Source: Microbacteriaceae bacterium (lineage in GTDB: Bacteria; Actinomycetota; Actinomycetes; Actinomycetales; Microbacteriaceae). From it: a stretch of DNA of 14,479 nucleotides. A program made the translations under genes and the position numbers. The notes beneath the pieces are model-generated. The model did no database searches and had not been told where the DNA came from. It worked only from the letters and a program-made list of their open reading frames with translations. Each line of letters opens with the position of its first letter. Position 1 is the stretch's first letter. The stretch is from NCBI GenBank assembly GCA_022701925.1, contig JAKONM010000013.1, positions 1 to 14,479 on the forward strand. The letters are read 5' to 3'. This document shows, piece after piece, positions 1 to 5,773 of this stretch.

Positions 1-460
1 CGTCGTCGCTGACCGTGACGACGAGGCCGCGACCGCGCTGCTGGTGCTGCTGGAGCGGGGCAAGCTGGTCGTCGAGCCGGCGGGCGCCGTGGGCGTCGCC
101 GCGCTGCTCTCTGGCCGCATCACGGACCCGGGCAGCACGGTGGTCGTGCTGTCGGGCGGCAACATCGACCCGCTGATGATGGAGCGCGTCATCAGCCGCG
201 GCCTGGTCGCCAGCGACCGCTACATGACGCTGCGCATCGGGCTGCCCGACCGCCCCGGTCAGCTGGCCGTGGTGTCGCAGCTGATCGCGGAGGCGGGCGC
301 CAACGTCGTGGAGGTGCTGCACACCCGCCACGGCGCGGGCATGCAGATCAGCGAGGTGCAGATCGACATCGCCATGGAGACCCGCGGCCGCGCGCACCAG
401 GCGGCGCTGCTCGAGCAGCTGGAGGCCGCGGGCTACTCGCCCCGCGTCATCGCCGTCTGA
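1..460 (+). CDS. ilvA: threonine dehydratase (threonine ammonia-lyase), C-terminal part
   Basis: PLP enzyme converting threonine to 2-oxobutyrate and ammonia, the first step of isoleucine synthesis or of threonine breakdown. The gene is cut by the window edge. The first complete codon begins at base 2 and 152 residues remain of a usual ~400. The visible part has the end of the catalytic fold (KLVVEPAGAVGVAALLSG, the conserved VEPAGA motif), then an SGGNID stretch, then one ACT-like domain over the last ~80 residues (LRIGLPDRPGQLAVVSQLI). One short ACT domain rather than two suggests the shorter, catabolic/TdcB-like or actinobacterial IlvA form rather than the long E. coli biosynthetic form. 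The PLP lysine lies outside the window. It converges on greA, and hairpin-forming DNA follows its stop. Confidence 0.93.
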   Translation, partial: VVADRDDEAATALLVLLERGKLVVEPAGAVGVAALLSGRITDPGSTVVVLSGGNIDPLMMERVISRGLVASDRYMTLRIGLPDRPGQLAVVSQLIAEAGANVVEVLHTRHGAGMQISEVQIDIAMETRGRAHQAALLEQLEAAGYSPRVIAV

Positions 461-462
461 CT

Positions 463-477
463 CGGCGGGTGCCGCCG
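463..477 (+). terminator. GC hairpin just after the ilvA stop
   Basis: CGGCGG pairs perfectly with CCGCCG across a GTG loop, two bases after the ilvA stop codon. There is no T tract, which is common for actinobacterial terminators. The short 6-bp stem makes this a candidate only. Confidence 0.35.
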
Positions 478-489
478 GCCGTCGTGCTT

Positions 490-540
490 CCGGGCGCGTC
501 CGGCGCGTCCGGGCCGGGACGGGCGTCCGATCGCGCCCGG
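490..540. terminator. inverted repeat between convergent ilvA and greA
   Basis: CCGGGCGCG (490-498) and CGCGCCCGG (532-540) are perfect 9-bp inverted arms around a 33-nt GC-rich loop. The loop holds a short direct repeat of CGCGTCCGG. The site lies in the 130-bp gap between two genes that converge, where a bidirectional terminator would be expected. No T tract is present on either side. Confidence 0.35.
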
Positions 541-590
541 AGGCGCCGGTGCCGCCCGGATCCGCAGGGCGCGCCGGGGAGCAGGGCGGC

Positions 591-1082
591 TCAGCCCGTG
601 TAGGGCTCCACCTTCTGGATCTCGACCTCGATGACGCGACCGTTCGGCGCGGTGTACGACACGGTCGAGCCGACCTTGGCGCCCAGGATCGCGGCGCCCA
701 GCGGGCTGCCCTCGCTGTAGACGTCCAGGTCGGAGTCGCCCGCGATCTCGCGGCTGCCCAGCAGGAACACCGTCGGGTTGCCCGCGATGGCGGCGGTGAT
801 CACGTTGCCGGCGGCGACCTCGTCGGTCGCGCCGCGGGCCTCGCCCACCTCGGCGGTGCGCAGCAGCACGGTCAGCTGGCGGATGCGGGCCTCGATCTTG
901 CCCTGCTCCTCCTTGGCCGCGTGGTAGCCGCCGTTCTCCTTCAGGTCGCCCTCCTCGCGCGCCTGCGCGATGCGGGCCACCACCTCGTCGCGGCGCGGGC
1001 CCGTGAGGTCGGCCAGCTCGCCGTTCAGCCGGTCGTAGGCCTCCTGGGTCAGCCAGGTGGTCGTCGTGCTGTCCTGGGACAT
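591..1082 (-). CDS. greA: transcription elongation factor GreA
   Basis: GreA binds RNA polymerase, reaches through the secondary channel and stimulates cleavage of backtracked RNA, rescuing stalled complexes. The 163-residue product is normal family length. Residues ~10-80 form the N-terminal coiled coil with the tip motif GDLKENGGYHAAKEEQG. Acidic tip residues D46 and E49 match the catalytic Asp/Glu of GreA. The C-terminal FKBP-like domain follows, with YSEGSPLGAAILGAKVG. The ATG at 1082 is chosen over an upstream in-frame ATG at 1103 because GAGG lies 7 nt before it and homologs begin a few residues before WLTQE. The DUF4307 gene lies upstream on the same strand, 126 bp away. That gap contains a small hairpin, GCCCG/CGGGC (1137-1149), but no clear -10 box. 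Confidence 0.96.
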   Translation of the reverse strand: MSQDSTTTTWLTQEAYDRLNGELADLTGPRRDEVVARIAQAREEGDLKENGGYHAAKEEQGKIEARIRQLTVLLRTAEVGEARGATDEVAAGNVITAAIAGNPTVFLLGSREIAGDSDLDVYSEGSPLGAAILGAKVGSTVSYTAPNGRVIEVEIQKVEPYTG

Positions 1083-1208
1083 GGTGAGGCCTCGTCTTCG
1101 CAAGATGGTCCACGGTCGTGGAGCGGTTCCCGGCCGGCCCGTGTCGGGCGTTCAGCGGCGAGCGCGTCCGGGCCGGCGCGGCGTGGTCGCCGCGCGGAGC
1201 GCACGACT

Positions 1209-1619
1209 CTACGCGTCCCGGCAGGAGACGATCAACCCGCTGCTGGCCCGCCGCACGGTGCGCACCACGGTGTCGCCGGCCCGGTCGGCGCTGCCGGTCG
1301 CCGGAATGGTCTGCTCGACCAGGCCGACGACCACGGCGCTCGTGTCGCGCGCCTCGATGGTGCAGACCAGGGCGGCGTCCGCGCGGCCCGTGACCAGCCA
1401 GCGCACCTCCGTCGTGCTGTCGTCGCGCACGGTGGCGGAGACGGTGTCCGCCTCCAGCGTGCCGGCGGCCCCGCCCAGCCCGGTCCACAGCCCCCAGGCG
1501 GCACCGCCCAGGACCATCGCCGCGGCGACCCCGATCACCGTGACGCGCCCGCGGCGGCGGCGCTCGCGCGTGCGGCCGTAGCGGGCGTCCAGGACGGTGG
1601 GCGCGGAGGCGGTGGGCAC
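1209..1619 (-). CDS. DUF4307 single-pass membrane protein
   Basis: Conserved actinobacterial protein of unknown function, encoded beside greA in many genomes (Rv1081c in M. tuberculosis, from memory). The 136 residues comprise a short N-terminal stretch with the family motif LDARYGR (~10-16), a basic run RERRRRGR, one transmembrane helix (~26-48) and a C-terminal domain predicted to lie outside the membrane. Two cysteines, C86 (ALVCTIEA) and C133 (IVSCRDA), sit where I recall a conserved pair in the family and could form a disulfide. The start is GTG, preceded by GGGAGAG about 5 nt upstream. It diverges from the small membrane protein on the plus strand. The family assignment is from motif memory; no function is claimed. 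Confidence 0.82.
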   Translation of the reverse strand: MPTASAPTVLDARYGRTRERRRRGRVTVIGVAAAMVLGGAAWGLWTGLGGAAGTLEADTVSATVRDDSTTEVRWLVTGRADAALVCTIEARDTSAVVVGLVEQTIPATGSADRAGDTVVRTVRRASSGLIVSCRDA

Positions 1620-1686
1620 GTCGCTCTCCCGTAGGATCGGCGGGTCTTGCGGAGTCCGAGCAGGCTAGTCGAGGGGAGGCGGGTGC
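1620..1686. promoter_or_regulatory. divergent promoter region, DUF4307 / small membrane protein
   Basis: The 67-bp spacer holds a TANNNT hexamer on each strand: TAGGAT at 1632-1637 reading rightward, and TAGCCT (complement of 1662-1667) reading leftward. Each would start RNA about 7 nt on, giving leaders of roughly 35-45 nt whose 5' ends overlap. No convincing -35 boxes are present. GGGGAGG at 1673-1679 is the ribosome binding site for the rightward gene. Assignment is by pattern only. Confidence 0.35.
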
Positions 1687-1911
1687 ATGCGCTGGCTGCT
1701 GAGCGCCACCCCGACGCCGTCGCCCTCCGCGAGCCTGACGGTGCAGCCCGACTCCGTGACGCCGGGCGTCGTCGGGTTCCTGGCGATGCTGTTCGTGACG
1801 GTCGCCGTGGTGCTGCTGGTGCTCGACATGACGCGCCGCATCCGCCGCGTGCGCTACCGCGGCGAGTTCGCCGAGCGCCGGGAGGCCGCCGAGCGCGACG
1901 GCCGGGCCTGA
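1687..1911 (+). CDS. small one-helix membrane protein (Rv1083-like position)
   Basis: A 74-residue protein: a Pro/Ser/Thr-rich N-terminus (ATPTPSPSASLTVQP), one transmembrane helix (~28-47, VVGFLAMLFVTVAVVLLVL), then a strongly basic tail (DMTRRIRRVRYRGEFAERR). The positive tail suggests an N-out, C-in orientation. The ATG follows GGGGAGG by about 7 nt, a strong ribosome binding site. Function is unknown. A protein of this size and layout sits between mca and the hemolysin III gene in mycobacteria, and this gene holds the matching position although mca is missing. It ends 10 bp from the convergent trhA stop. Confidence 0.78.
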   Translation: MRWLLSATPTPSPSASLTVQPDSVTPGVVGFLAMLFVTVAVVLLVLDMTRRIRRVRYRGEFAERREAAERDGRA

Positions 1912-1921
1912 CCCGCCTCCG

Positions 1922-2647
1922 TCAAGCGACGGGGTGCAGCGCGATCAGCAGGATCGCGGTCCAGTGGCACAGGAACGCCAGCACCGTGCAGGTGTGGAAC
2001 ACCTCGTGGAAGCCGAACCGGCCCGGGAACGGGTTCGGCCGCTTCAGCCCGTAGGCGACCGCGCCCACCGTGTAGAAGAGGCCGCCGACCGCGACGAGCA
2101 CCATCATCGCGGGGTCCGCCGCCAGCATCGCCGGGAAGTACAGCACCGCGACCCAGCCGAGCGCCAGGTACAGCGGCACGTACAGCCAGCGCGGGGCCCC
2201 GATCGAGAACACGCGGAACAGCACGCCGAGCAGCGCTCCGCCCCAGACCACCGCCAGCAGCGGCAGGCCCTGGGCGGGCGGCAGCGCCAGCAGCGCCAGC
2301 GGGGTGTAGGTGCCGGCGATCAGCAGGAAGATGTTGGAGTGGTCGATCCGCTTGAGGATCAGCTTCACCCGCGGCGACCAGTCGACGCGGTGGTACAGCG
2401 CCGAGTTGCCGAACAGCAGCAGCGACGTCAGCACGAAGACGGCGCACGCCCAGCGGGCCTCCGCCCCGTCCGCGACGGCGATCAGCACGGCGCCCGCCAC
2501 CAGGGCGACCGGGGTCGTGATCGCGTGGATCCAGCCCCGCCAGGTGGGCTTCGGCTCCAGGTGCGCCCGGTCGTCGGCCTCGTCCAGCAGGGGCAGGTGG
2601 TCCGGGGGCGCGTCGCCGGTCGGGCCGTCCGCGCGCATCTCAGCCAT
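1922..2647 (-). CDS. trhA: hemolysin III / TrhA family (PAQR) membrane protein
   Basis: Seven-helix integral membrane protein of the PAQR/hemolysin III superfamily. Bacterial members are linked to membrane-energetics homeostasis and the eukaryotic ones are progestin/adiponectin receptors; a hydrolase-like metal site is known in the superfamily. The 241 residues have a hydrophilic N-terminus (~1-36) and then about seven hydrophobic segments. Diagnostic motifs are all present: NSALYHR (S82, H86), KRIDHSNIF (D102, H103) and FHEVFHTCTVLAFLCHW (H214, H218, H228). These polar residues match the proposed zinc site. The ATG at 2647 is preceded by no Shine-Dalgarno but by TACCCT 7 nt upstream, so a leaderless mRNA is likely; an in-frame ATG 9 nt inside is the alternative. 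It diverges from uppS. Confidence 0.93.
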   Translation of the reverse strand: MAEMRADGPTGDAPPDHLPLLDEADDRAHLEPKPTWRGWIHAITTPVALVAGAVLIAVADGAEARWACAVFVLTSLLLFGNSALYHRVDWSPRVKLILKRIDHSNIFLLIAGTYTPLALLALPPAQGLPLLAVVWGGALLGVLFRVFSIGAPRWLYVPLYLALGWVAVLYFPAMLAADPAMMVLVAVGGLFYTVGAVAYGLKRPNPFPGRFGFHEVFHTCTVLAFLCHWTAILLIALHPVA

Positions 2648-2654
2648 CCGGACG

Positions 2655-2660
2655 AGGGTA
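2655..2660 (-). promoter_or_regulatory. -10 box, predicted leaderless promoter of trhA
   Basis: TACCCT on the minus strand ends 7 nt before the trhA ATG, so transcription would begin at or next to the start codon. This fits the actinobacterial TANNNT -10 rule. No -35 box or Shine-Dalgarno was seen. Confidence 0.5.
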
Positions 2661-2678
2661 GCCGCCGCCCGACCGGCG

Positions 2679-2684
2679 TACCGT
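2679..2684 (+). promoter_or_regulatory. -10 box, predicted leaderless promoter of uppS
   Basis: TACCGT ends 6 nt before the uppS GTG. No Shine-Dalgarno is present in the six-base gap GGCCGC. With the trhA box on the other strand, both promoters fit within a 43-bp intergenic spacer. Confidence 0.5.
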
Positions 2685-2690
2685 GGCCGC

Positions 2691-3470
2691 GTGCGAACGC
2701 CCGGGGTGCGGCTGCGACGCCCGTTCTACTCGCTGTACCAGCGGCGGCTGCGGCACAACCTCGAGGGGGCGCCGCTGCCGCGGCACGTCGCGATGATCCT
2801 CGACGGCAACCGCCGGTGGGCGCGGCAGGCCGGCCTCGGCTCCGCCGCGCACGGCCATCGCGCGGGCGCCGACAAGCTGCTGGAGTTCGCGGGCTGGGTG
2901 GACGACGTGGGCATCCCGCACGTCACCTTCTACCTGCTGTCGACCGACAACCTCACGGGCCGCACGGGCGGTGAGCTGACCGACCTGTTCGACATCATCG
3001 GCGCGCTGGCGCTCGACCTGTCGGGCCGGTGGCGCGTGCAGCACGTGGGCACCACGGAGGGGCTGCCCGAGCCGCTGCTGGGCGACCTGGCGGAGGCGGA
3101 GCGCCGCAGCGCCGCGCACACCGGCGGCCTCCACATCAACCTGGCCGTCGGCTACGGCGGCCGCACCGAGATCGCGCACGCCATGCGCAGCATCGTCGAG
3201 GCGCACCAGGCCCACGGCGGCGCGCTGGACGACCTGGCCGACAGCCTGACGCCGCAGCTGATCGGCGAGCACCTCTACACCGGCGGCCAGCCCGACCCCG
3301 ACCTGGTCATCCGCACGTCGGGGGAGCAGCGGCTGTCCGACTTCATGCTGTGGCAGAGCGCCCACAGCGAGTTCTACTTCGTGGAGGCGCTGGGTCCCGA
3401 CCTGCGGCAGGTGGACCTGCTGCGCGCGCTGCGCTCCTACGTGCAGCGCCAGCGCCGCTACGGCACCTGA
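2691..3470 (+). CDS. uppS: cis-prenyltransferase (isoprenyl transferase, UppS family)
   Basis: Adds IPP units in Z configuration to an allylic diphosphate for polyprenyl (cell-wall carrier lipid) synthesis. Of 259 residues, the catalytic start VAMILDGNRRWA carries the Mg-binding D38. Then come the STDNL motif (D86), NLAVGYGGRTEI, and the C-terminal signature DLVIRTSGEQRLSDFMLWQS followed by SEFYF. The family usually has STEN; here Glu is replaced by Asp. GTG at 2691 gives the normal ~25-30 residue N-terminal lead before the DGN motif, and the predicted leaderless promoter points to it. The position beside the hemolysin III gene matches Rv1086, a short-chain Z-farnesyl diphosphate synthase, so product length (C15 versus C50-C55) cannot be decided here. 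ispH in the same window supplies the precursors. Confidence 0.93.
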   Translation: MRTPGVRLRRPFYSLYQRRLRHNLEGAPLPRHVAMILDGNRRWARQAGLGSAAHGHRAGADKLLEFAGWVDDVGIPHVTFYLLSTDNLTGRTGGELTDLFDIIGALALDLSGRWRVQHVGTTEGLPEPLLGDLAEAERRSAAHTGGLHINLAVGYGGRTEIAHAMRSIVEAHQAHGGALDDLADSLTPQLIGEHLYTGGQPDPDLVIRTSGEQRLSDFMLWQSAHSEFYFVEALGPDLRQVDLLRALRSYVQRQRRYGT

Positions 3471-3534
3471 CGGCTCGCCGCCGCTCGACCCGCGCCCGGT
3501 CGTGATCCGGGTGATGCCGGGGGCGTGACGGCCC

Positions 3535-3549
3535 GCGGCGCCCCGCCGC
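3535..3549 (+). terminator. GC hairpin downstream of uppS
   Basis: GCGGCG and CGCCGC pair across a CCC loop, 64 nt after the uppS stop and before the next promoter. There is no T tract. In such GC-rich DNA a 6-bp stem can arise by chance. Confidence 0.25.
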
Positions 3550-3581
3550 CGCCTCGACCCCGCACCGTCCTGCCCGGCCGC

Positions 3582-3587
3582 TACGCT
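3582..3587 (+). promoter_or_regulatory. -10 box before the aminotransferase-like gene
   Basis: TACGCT ends 11 nt before the ATG, which predicts a leader of only about 4-5 nt. No Shine-Dalgarno is present in the gap, so translation would be leaderless or nearly so. Confidence 0.4.
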
Positions 3588-3598
3588 CTCGACTCGCG

Positions 3599-4759
3599 AT
3601 GGCTGCACTCAACGGCGTTCTTCCCGCGCCTCCCGGACTGACCGACTACCTGGCGGGGTTCGGCGAGGAACCCGGATACCTGGACTTCGCCCGGCTCGGC
3701 CCGCTGTCCCGCGCGGTCGCCGCCGAGTCCGCCGCGCAGGACGACGCGCTGCGCCGCGCGCGGCCGGGGGTCTTCGACCGCCTGCAGGGCGGCGCCGACC
3801 GGCTCGCCGCCGCCGCCGGCGCCGTCACGGGGTTCCGGCCCGACCAGGTCGCCTTCCAGCCGAGCACCACGGAGGGGCTCACGCAGGCGCTGTACGGCGT
3901 GACCGGCCAGGTGCTGCTCTCCGCCTCCGACCACCGCGCCCTGACGGTCGCCGCCGCGCGCGCCGCCGACCTGCTGCAGACCGTGGTGCCCGTGCCGATC
4001 CCGACGACCGCGGGGCGGGTGACGCCCGGCGGTGTGCGGGAGGCGCTGACCTCCTCCACCGCCGCGGTCGCGGTCAGCGCGGTCGACGCGCGCACCGGCC
4101 ACGTCGTCGACCTGGAGGGCGTGCGCGAGGTCATCGGCGACCGCCTGCTGATCGTCGACGCGGTGCAGGCGCTCGGCGCCGTCGACCTGCCGTGGGACGC
4201 GGCGGACGTGATCGCCTGCGGCGGCGAGACCTGGCTGCGCGCCGGGCACGGCTGCGCCTTCCTGGCCGTCTCGGACCGCGCGGCGGAGCGGCTCACCCCC
4301 TCCCTCTCCGGCGTCGGCGGCACCGCCATCGGCGACGCCGCGGGGGACGTCGTGCCGCCCGCCGGCTCCGGCGCCGCGGGCCTGCAGCTGGCGCAGCCCG
4401 ACCACGCCGCCGCCTCGCGCCTCGCCGCCGCGCTGGAGGAGCTGGCCGCGGCCGGCCCGGCGCAGGTCGCGGCCCGCGTGCTCGAGCGGTCGGCGCGCGT
4501 GCTGGCGCTCGCGGACGAGTTCGGCCTGCCCGTGCCGTCGCCCCGCGCCGACGGCGAGCGGGCGGGCATCGTCGTCGTCGACCCCCTGCCGCAGCACCTC
4601 ACCGCGCTGACGGCGGCCCTGTTCAACCACGGCGTCTCGGTCACGGTCCGGGACGGCCGTGTGCGGATCTCCCCGCACGCCGGCACAGAGGAGGAGACCC
4701 TCGCCATGCTCAGAAGCGCACTGACCGCGTACTCCCTGGCCGTGAGGCCCGTCCGATGA
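3599..4759 (+). CDS. aminotransferase class V-fold protein lacking the PLP lysine
   Basis: The fold is that of class V PLP enzymes (cysteine desulfurase/isopenicillin-epimerase-like), with normal length at 386 residues. Recognisable steps in order are FQPSTTEGLTQALYG (~87-100), SASDHRAL with H112, LLIVDAVQALGAVDLPW with the pyridine-nitrogen Asp D187 and Q190, and the C-terminal RISPHAGTEEE with the conserved arginine. The segment where family members carry the Schiff-base lysine (CSGHKWLLGPEG type) reads ACGGETWLRAGHGCAFLAV, with threonine T211 in the lysine position, 24 residues after D187 as expected. The whole protein contains no lysine. It therefore cannot form the internal aldimine and is unlikely to be an ordinary transaminase or desulfurase. 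The reading frame is intact and translationally coupled to the next gene by an ATGA overlap. The substrate is unknown. Confidence 0.85.
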   Translation: MAALNGVLPAPPGLTDYLAGFGEEPGYLDFARLGPLSRAVAAESAAQDDALRRARPGVFDRLQGGADRLAAAAGAVTGFRPDQVAFQPSTTEGLTQALYGVTGQVLLSASDHRALTVAAARAADLLQTVVPVPIPTTAGRVTPGGVREALTSSTAAVAVSAVDARTGHVVDLEGVREVIGDRLLIVDAVQALGAVDLPWDAADVIACGGETWLRAGHGCAFLAVSDRAAERLTPSLSGVGGTAIGDAAGDVVPPAGSGAAGLQLAQPDHAAASRLAAALEELAAAGPAQVAARVLERSARVLALADEFGLPVPSPRADGERAGIVVVDPLPQHLTALTAALFNHGVSVTVRDGRVRISPHAGTEEETLAMLRSALTAYSLAVRPVR

Positions 4760-5601
4760 CGATCACCGGCGGCGACCGCACCCTCTGGGTCAGCGACCTG
4801 GACGGCACCCTGCTGGGCCGGCACGGCCTGGCGCCCGAGGCGAAGCGGCTGCTGAGCCAGGCGCTGACCGACGGCGTCGACTTCACGATCGCGACCGCGC
4901 GCTCGCCCCGCACGGCGCTGCAGGCGCTGGACGGGCTGCCGCTGCGGCTGCCGTTCATCGCCTACGGCGGAGCCACCGCGGTGGGGCCGGACGGCGAGCA
5001 CCTGTGGTGGGACCGCTTCGACCCGCGCGCCCTGCACCCGCTGATCGGCGCCTCGCTGGCCGCCGGCGTCACGCCGCTGATCTTCTGGCTGCAGGACGGC
5101 GCCGACCGCATCAGCTGGGTGCGCGGCGCGGAGACGGCCGGGGTCGACGCGTTCCTCGAGTCCCGGCCGGGCGACCAGCGCTTCGCACCCGTGGACGGCT
5201 GGGACGAGATCGACCACGACCAGGCGTTCTTCGTCAGCATCGTGGGCGAGTACCCGGTGCTGCGCCGCCTGTCCCGCATGATCCGGGCGATCTCGTGGGG
5301 CATCGGCTGCTCCCTGGCGCTGCAGCAGGACCCGGAGGGCGGGCTCGCCGTGCTGGACGTGACCCCGGCGGAGGCGACGAAGGGCACGGCCGTCCGGCGG
5401 CTCGCGGAGTCCGGCGGCTTCGACCGCGTCGTGGCCTTCGGCGACGGGTCGAACGACCTGCCCATGTTCGCCGAGGCGGACGAGTCGTATGCCGTCGCGA
5501 ACGCGTCCGACGAGGTGCGGGCCGCCGCCACCGGGGTGCTGGAGCCCGGCGACGAGGCGGTCGCACGGTTCCTGGTGCGGCGGGCGACGCAGCGGGCCTG
5601 A
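4756..5601 (+). CDS. HAD-superfamily hydrolase, Cof/IIB type
   Basis: Mg-dependent phosphatase of the HAD family with a type IIB cap; likely substrates are sugar phosphates or other small phosphorylated metabolites. In the 281 residues, motif I is SDLDGT (nucleophile D14, acid/base D16), motif II is T47 in IATARS, motif III is K209 in PAEATKG, and motif IV is FGDGSNDLPMF (D230, D234). The cap lies between ~80 and ~195. All catalytic residues are present. The start ATG shares ATGA with the stop of the aminotransferase-like gene, with GAGG about 8 nt upstream, so the two are probably co-translated and may act in one pathway. A tight hairpin overlaps its own stop codon. Substrate cannot be read from sequence. 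Confidence 0.9.
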   Translation: MTITGGDRTLWVSDLDGTLLGRHGLAPEAKRLLSQALTDGVDFTIATARSPRTALQALDGLPLRLPFIAYGGATAVGPDGEHLWWDRFDPRALHPLIGASLAAGVTPLIFWLQDGADRISWVRGAETAGVDAFLESRPGDQRFAPVDGWDEIDHDQAFFVSIVGEYPVLRRLSRMIRAISWGIGCSLALQQDPEGGLAVLDVTPAEATKGTAVRRLAESGGFDRVVAFGDGSNDLPMFAEADESYAVANASDEVRAAATGVLEPGDEAVARFLVRRATQRA

Positions 5602-5608
5602 GGCCCGC
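5592..5608 (+). terminator. hairpin built around the HAD gene stop codon
   Basis: GCGGGCC and GGCCCGC form a perfect 7-bp stem whose three-base loop is the TGA stop codon itself. No T tract follows. It may terminate or slow transcription before the phoH leader, but evidence is structural only. Confidence 0.3.
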
Positions 5609-5641
5609 GCGCCGCTGCGCAGGCGTGTCGCCGGGCTGTCG

Positions 5642-5773
5642 TACGGTGAGCGGCATCGGGTACCTCACCCGGTCCCGGACCGCACGCGGCTCGAGACGTC
5701 AGGAGGCGCACGCGGTCCGGTGAGGTCCGGAACCGCGGTCACCGGTCAGGTCGCCGCGGGGGAAGAAGGCCCT
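5642..5773 (+). promoter_or_regulatory. putative phoH promoter and structured leader
   Basis: TACGGT (5642-5647) is a possible -10 box, giving a leader of about 120 nt. In it, CCTCACC (5663-5669) plus GGACCGC (5677-5683) pair in order with GCGGTCC (5712-5718) plus GGTGAGG (5719-5725), forming a 14-bp stem with one bulge. A perfect AGGAGG (5701-5706) lies in the loop, 13 nt before an in-frame GTG at 5720. The structure could hide that ribosome binding site and start. No known riboswitch class was recognised. Confidence 0.35.

Noticed and set aside
1110..1121. CCACGGTCGTGG near-palindrome upstream of greA as an operator
   Set aside because: Only 4-5 bp arms, a single copy and no link to a known regulator.
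433..1488. Minus-strand open frame of 351 codons across greA and DUF4307
   Set aside because: Gly/Arg-rich and out of frame with both real genes on that strand.
3480..3575. Imperfect direct repeat of CGCTCGACC-like sequence in the uppS/aminotransferase-like gap
   Set aside because: Short, imperfect and GC-rich; no better than chance in this composition.
3646..5217. Minus-strand open frame of 523 codons opposite the aminotransferase-like and HAD genes
   Set aside because: Arg/Ala/Ser/Pro-rich low-complexity translation with no domain. It is the GC-rich antisense shadow of two genes with clear family motifs.
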